From positions 1-27,787 of the forward strand of contig CAZOKZ010000060.1 in assembly GCA_964580585.1 (NCBI GenBank): 27,787 nucleotides of DNA, given 5' to 3'. The notes below the pieces were generated by a model that saw only the letters and a list, made by a program, of their open reading frames with translations, was not told where the DNA came from and searched no databases. How positions within the stretch are numbered: the stretch's first letter is position 1; the number at the start of each line of letters is the position of its first letter. This DNA is from CAZOKZ01 sp964580585 (GTDB taxonomy: Bacteria > Sumerlaeota > Sumerlaeia > SLMS01 > JAHLLQ01). Below are positions 25,326 to 27,787 of this stretch, piece after piece. A program made the position numbers and the translations under genes.

Positions 25326-25874
25326 TTACTCCAAATCCTTCAGCAGCACCTCGTCCTGATCGTCGATTTCCTTCAGGTGCACGCGAACGGACTGGTTGCG
25401 TGTGGTTTCAAGCGTCATACCGAAGTAATCCGCGCGAATGGGGTATTCGTGCCAGCCGCGGTCAACCAGCACCGCGAGACGAATCAACGCCGGGCGGCCA
25501 AAATCGATGATTTCGTCCATCGCCGAGCGAATCGTTCGCCCTGTGTACAGCACGTCGTCGATCAAAACTATGTTCGAGTCCGTGATATCGAACGGTATTT
25601 CCGAATCGCGCACCATGGGCTGGGGCCCGAGATCCGACAGATCGTCGCGATAGAGTGTGATGTCCAAAATACCGAACGCCACCGGTTCGCCATAGTCTTC
25701 TTCGAGCATCGCGCGCAAACGTTCGGCAATCAGCACCCCACGCGTGCGAATGCCCAGCAACGTCAAACCATGCGGCGTCGGAAATTCTGTCCGGATCGCA
25801 TCTTTCATCGCCACAAGAGCGCTTTCCAGCTCCTGGGCATCGAGCACTTTTTTGAACTTCGAGTGGGTAGTCAT
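25326..25874 (-). CDS. pyrR: PyrR: pyrimidine operon regulator / uracil phosphoribosyltransferase
   Basis: This 182-residue PRTase-fold protein makes UMP from uracil and PRPP and, in many bacteria, binds pyr mRNA to cause attenuation. The PRPP loop IVLIDDVLYTGRTIRSAMD (102-120) is exact for PyrR, with GIRTRGVLIAERL earlier and LAVLVDRGWHEYPIRADY after it. ATG 25874 has AAGGA about 9 nt upstream, overlapping the purD stop (TAAGGA), so it is probably translated by coupling. It stands with a purine gene instead of the pyr genes it normally controls; its RNA targets are not in the window. Confidence 0.95.
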   Translation of the reverse strand: MTTHSKFKKVLDAQELESALVAMKDAIRTEFPTPHGLTLLGIRTRGVLIAERLRAMLEEDYGEPVAFGILDITLYRDDLSDLGPQPMVRDSEIPFDITDSNIVLIDDVLYTGRTIRSAMDEIIDFGRPALIRLAVLVDRGWHEYPIRADYFGMTLETTRNQSVRVHLKEIDDQDEVLLKDLE

Positions 25875-25886
25875 GGTATTGTATCC

Positions 25887-27158
25887 TTATTTCAATGCGC
25901 GGTGGGCGATGTCGCGTCGGAAGTGACAATGATCGAACGTAACAATATCGGTCAAATCGTATGCTTTATCCACGGCAGCCTGCAAGCTTGATCCCCACGC
26001 GGTCAATCCCAGCACTCGCCCACCCGCGGTCAGCACCTTGCCGTTCTCGCCGGCTTTTGTGCCCGCGTGGAACACGTACGCGCCGTTTTCGGGCACTTGA
26101 TCCAGCCCACGAATTTCCACACCTGTTTCGTAACCGTTCGGATATCCCGCCGAAGCCAGCACTACGCACGCAGCGTGTTCGGGGCGCGTACCAATGGAAA
26201 CTTTGTCGAGGCGTTTGTCGCAGCACGCCATCATGATTTCGCCCAGGTCGCCATCGAGCAGCGGCAACACCACCTGGGTTTCTGGATCGCCAAAGCGGCA
26301 GTTGAATTCGAGGACCTTGATGCCACCTTCGCGGCCTACCATCAACCCGGCATAGAGCACACCTTTGTATGGAGTGCCGCGCTTAGCCATCTCCTCGATG
26401 GTGGGACGCAGCACCTGGCTGAACGACGCCGTGAGCACTTCCTCGGTCGCGATCGGTGCCGGAGCGTACGTGCCCATGCCGCCCGTGTTTGGCCCCATAT
26501 CATCGTCGTATGCGCGCTTGTGGTCTTGCGATGGTGTCATCGGATAGACGTTTTCGCCGTCGGAAAATGCAAGGATCGAGGCTTCCTCGCCGTGCAGGAA
26601 TTCTTCGACCAACACCGTGCGGCTGGAATCGCCAAAGCGGCCTTCTTTCAGGTTTTCCGAGAGCGCCTGCTGCAACTCGTCGATCGTTGTGCAGATAGCG
26701 ACGCCCTTGCCAGCGGCTAAGCCGTCGGCCTTGACCACGACTGGGATGCCGAGGCCACAGGCGTAATCGTAGGCCTTGTCATAATCGGAAAACGACTCGG
26801 AACGCGCCGTGGGGATTCCTGCGGCGTTCATGACGTCTTTGGAAAACGATTTGCTGGCTTCGAGCTGAGCCGCCGCGCGCGAAGGACCGAAAACCTTGAG
26901 GCCTTTTTTCTCGCAGGCGTCGGTCATGCCCGCAGCCAGAGGCGCTTCGGGGCCGACGACCACCAGATCGACCTTCTTCAGCGCCGCGTAATCGGCCCAT
27001 TCCTGCACCGATTTCAGCGCCACGCGCGGCGTTTCCGCTTCGCGCGCAATGCCCGGATTGCCGTTCGGACAAATAATCTGCGTCACCGACGCCGAACGCT
27101 TGAGCCGCCACGCAATTGCATGCTCACGACCACCATTGCCAACCAACAAAACTTTCAC
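25887..27158 (-). CDS. purD: Phosphoribosylamine-glycine ligase (GAR synthetase)
   Basis: This ATP-grasp enzyme joins glycine to phosphoribosylamine, the second step of purine synthesis. It has 423 residues, the normal length. N-terminal VGNGGREHAIAWRL, the ATP-grasp motif VVKADGLAAGKGVAIC, the binding segment GPNTGGMGTYAPAP, and NCRFGDPETQVVLPLL are all intact. The start is GTG 27158 with GAGG 8 nt upstream. It is followed by pyrR after 12 bp. The promoter region between 27159 and 27245 overlaps one repeat arm of the adjacent GxxExxY cassette. Confidence 0.97.
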   Translation of the reverse strand: MKVLLVGNGGREHAIAWRLKRSASVTQIICPNGNPGIAREAETPRVALKSVQEWADYAALKKVDLVVVGPEAPLAAGMTDACEKKGLKVFGPSRAAAQLEASKSFSKDVMNAAGIPTARSESFSDYDKAYDYACGLGIPVVVKADGLAAGKGVAICTTIDELQQALSENLKEGRFGDSSRTVLVEEFLHGEEASILAFSDGENVYPMTPSQDHKRAYDDDMGPNTGGMGTYAPAPIATEEVLTASFSQVLRPTIEEMAKRGTPYKGVLYAGLMVGREGGIKVLEFNCRFGDPETQVVLPLLDGDLGEIMMACCDKRLDKVSIGTRPEHAACVVLASAGYPNGYETGVEIRGLDQVPENGAYVFHAGTKAGENGKVLTAGGRVLGLTAWGSSLQAAVDKAYDLTDIVTFDHCHFRRDIAHRALK

Positions 27159-27196
27159 GAGCTGTACCTCGATAACTGAATAAGATAGCGAACAAA

Positions 27197-27241
27197 ATTT
27201 TACCGCAAAGGCGCGAAGGACGCAAAGTTTCGCAAAGAAAA
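27197..27241 (+). repeat. Left inverted arm of the GxxExxY cassette
   Basis: The plus strand reads AAATTTTACCGCAAAGGCG, then CGAAGGACGCAAAG and CGCAAAG. The units are variants of CGC(A/G)AAGG at a period of about 8 bp. It is the inverse of the arm at 27632-27680. It lies downstream of the GxxExxY gene and upstream of purD. Confidence 0.75.
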
Positions 27242-27245
27242 ACGA

Positions 27246-27632
27246 TTACTGGTACTGATTCACGATTCGAGTGATGCCATCTTTCATCAGTTCCGCATGG
27301 AAATTTAACAGCATTCCCAGCGAATATCCCCCAAGTTTCAGATACGAAAGCAGTTGAGCGCGATGAATCGGTAAAATCTGTTCAACTGCTTTCAGCTCTA
27401 CGACCACCAAATCGTTCACCAGCATGTCCAAGCGATAAGCTGGCCCCAAATCAACTTCCTCATAATGCACATTCATCACCACTTGGGTCGCGACACTGAA
27501 TCCTCTTTGCGTTAATTCATATGTCAGGCATTTTTCGTAGGCACTTTCCAGTAAACCATTGCCCAGTGTTCGATGGATTTTGATCGAAGAATCGACAATC
27601 GCTTGTGCAATTCTCTCTTCTTCTTGAGCCAT
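27246..27632 (-). CDS. GxxExxY family protein (PD-(D/E)XK-like)
   Basis: This 128-residue protein has the family-defining GxxExxY motif in GNGLLESAYEKCL (G26, E29, Y32). It also has a nuclease-like core, YRLDMLVNDLVVVELKAV, with D69 and ExK at 79-81. RAQLLSYLKLGGYSLGMLLNF follows. Family members are small, widespread, frequently horizontally moved and of unknown function; nuclease activity is suggested by the motif only. ATG 27632 abuts the right repeat arm, whose GAAGGAACG can act as the ribosome site. It does not belong to the purD unit by function. Confidence 0.9.
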   Translation of the reverse strand: MAQEEERIAQAIVDSSIKIHRTLGNGLLESAYEKCLTYELTQRGFSVATQVVMNVHYEEVDLGPAYRLDMLVNDLVVVELKAVEQILPIHRAQLLSYLKLGGYSLGMLLNFHAELMKDGITRIVNQYQ

Positions 27633-27680
27633 TTCTTTGCGTTCCTTCGCGCCTTAGCGCCTTCGCGGTGAAAAAAATTT
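27632..27680 (+). repeat. Right inverted arm of the GxxExxY cassette
   Basis: The complement reads TTCACCGCGAAGGCGC, TAAGGCGCGAAGGAACG, CAAAG: four copies of an about 8-bp unit, one more than in the left arm. It is the inverse of the arm at 27197-27241 and the two share the flank AAATTTT. It carries the upstream region of the GxxExxY gene. Confidence 0.75.
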
Positions 27681-27754
27681 AGTACCTCTCCCGCCCACCC
27701 GGGTAAAGCCGATTGATGATTTTTTTCGGGTTACACCCAGGATCTTTCCGTTTT

Positions 27755-27773
27755 CTGATGTTTACCGCATCAG
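27755..27773 (+). repeat. Small hairpin near the right window edge
   Basis: CTGATG and CATCAG form a 6-bp stem around a 7-nt loop in the gene-free final 100 bp. Nothing else is recognisable between 27681 and 27787 except an ACCCGGGT palindrome near 27700. Confidence 0.3.
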
Positions 27774-27787
27774 GCTTAGGAAGGTTT

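Overview
The window looks like chromosomal DNA of a Gram-negative (diderm) bacterium of moderately high GC. Evidence for the envelope type is two lipobox lipoproteins, a large exported sensor, a periplasm-type HtrA-like protease and a long run of type II secretion (T2SS)/type IV pilus-like pseudopilins. The pseudopilin style (long GspG-like proteins with WxGPY and DPWG motifs), a YfhO-like giant membrane protein and secreted proteins of unknown family resemble genomes of PVC-type or related candidate phyla. That placement is inference; no rRNA or taxonomic marker is present.

Layout. Positions 1-8255 are all on the minus strand: the 5' part of ilvB (acetolactate synthase, cut by the window edge), an odd short reading frame with an in-frame TGA in its leader, a GT39/ArnT-like glycosyltransferase, a 1145-codon propeller/Y_Y_Y/PAS/GGDEF sensor and a family-4 type [4Fe-4S] uracil-DNA glycosylase. 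Positions 8548-17895 are on the plus strand and hold nine consecutive pseudopilin-like genes: one GspH-like, one GspI-like, one GspJ-like, one very large GspK-like with a lamin-tail domain, then five GspG-like paralogues. Two tiny ORFs lie between pseudopilins. Plus-strand genes continue with a PDZ-less HtrA-like protease, a YfhO-like membrane protein and a secreted 606-residue protein, closed by a strong terminator at 23449-23490. Positions 23612-27158 are a minus-strand unit purD - pyrR - TPR-like lipoprotein - small lipoprotein - 88-residue hypothetical. The right end holds a GxxExxY family gene flanked by inverted arms built from a roughly 8-bp repeat.

How it fits together. The nine pseudopilins have the parts list of a T2SS pseudopilus (H, I, J, K plus G), but G has been multiplied to five divergent copies, and no ATPase, inner-membrane platform or secretin gene is in the window. 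The two best sigma70-like promoters on the plus strand have identical hexamers and spacing (TTGACA-N17-CATACT). One lies before the first pseudopilin, the other before the last two, so the cluster is probably at least two transcription units. This array, with the lamin-tail GspK and the neighbouring exported protease, is the best candidate here for an undescribed system.

No tRNA, rRNA, CRISPR array or transposase gene was seen.
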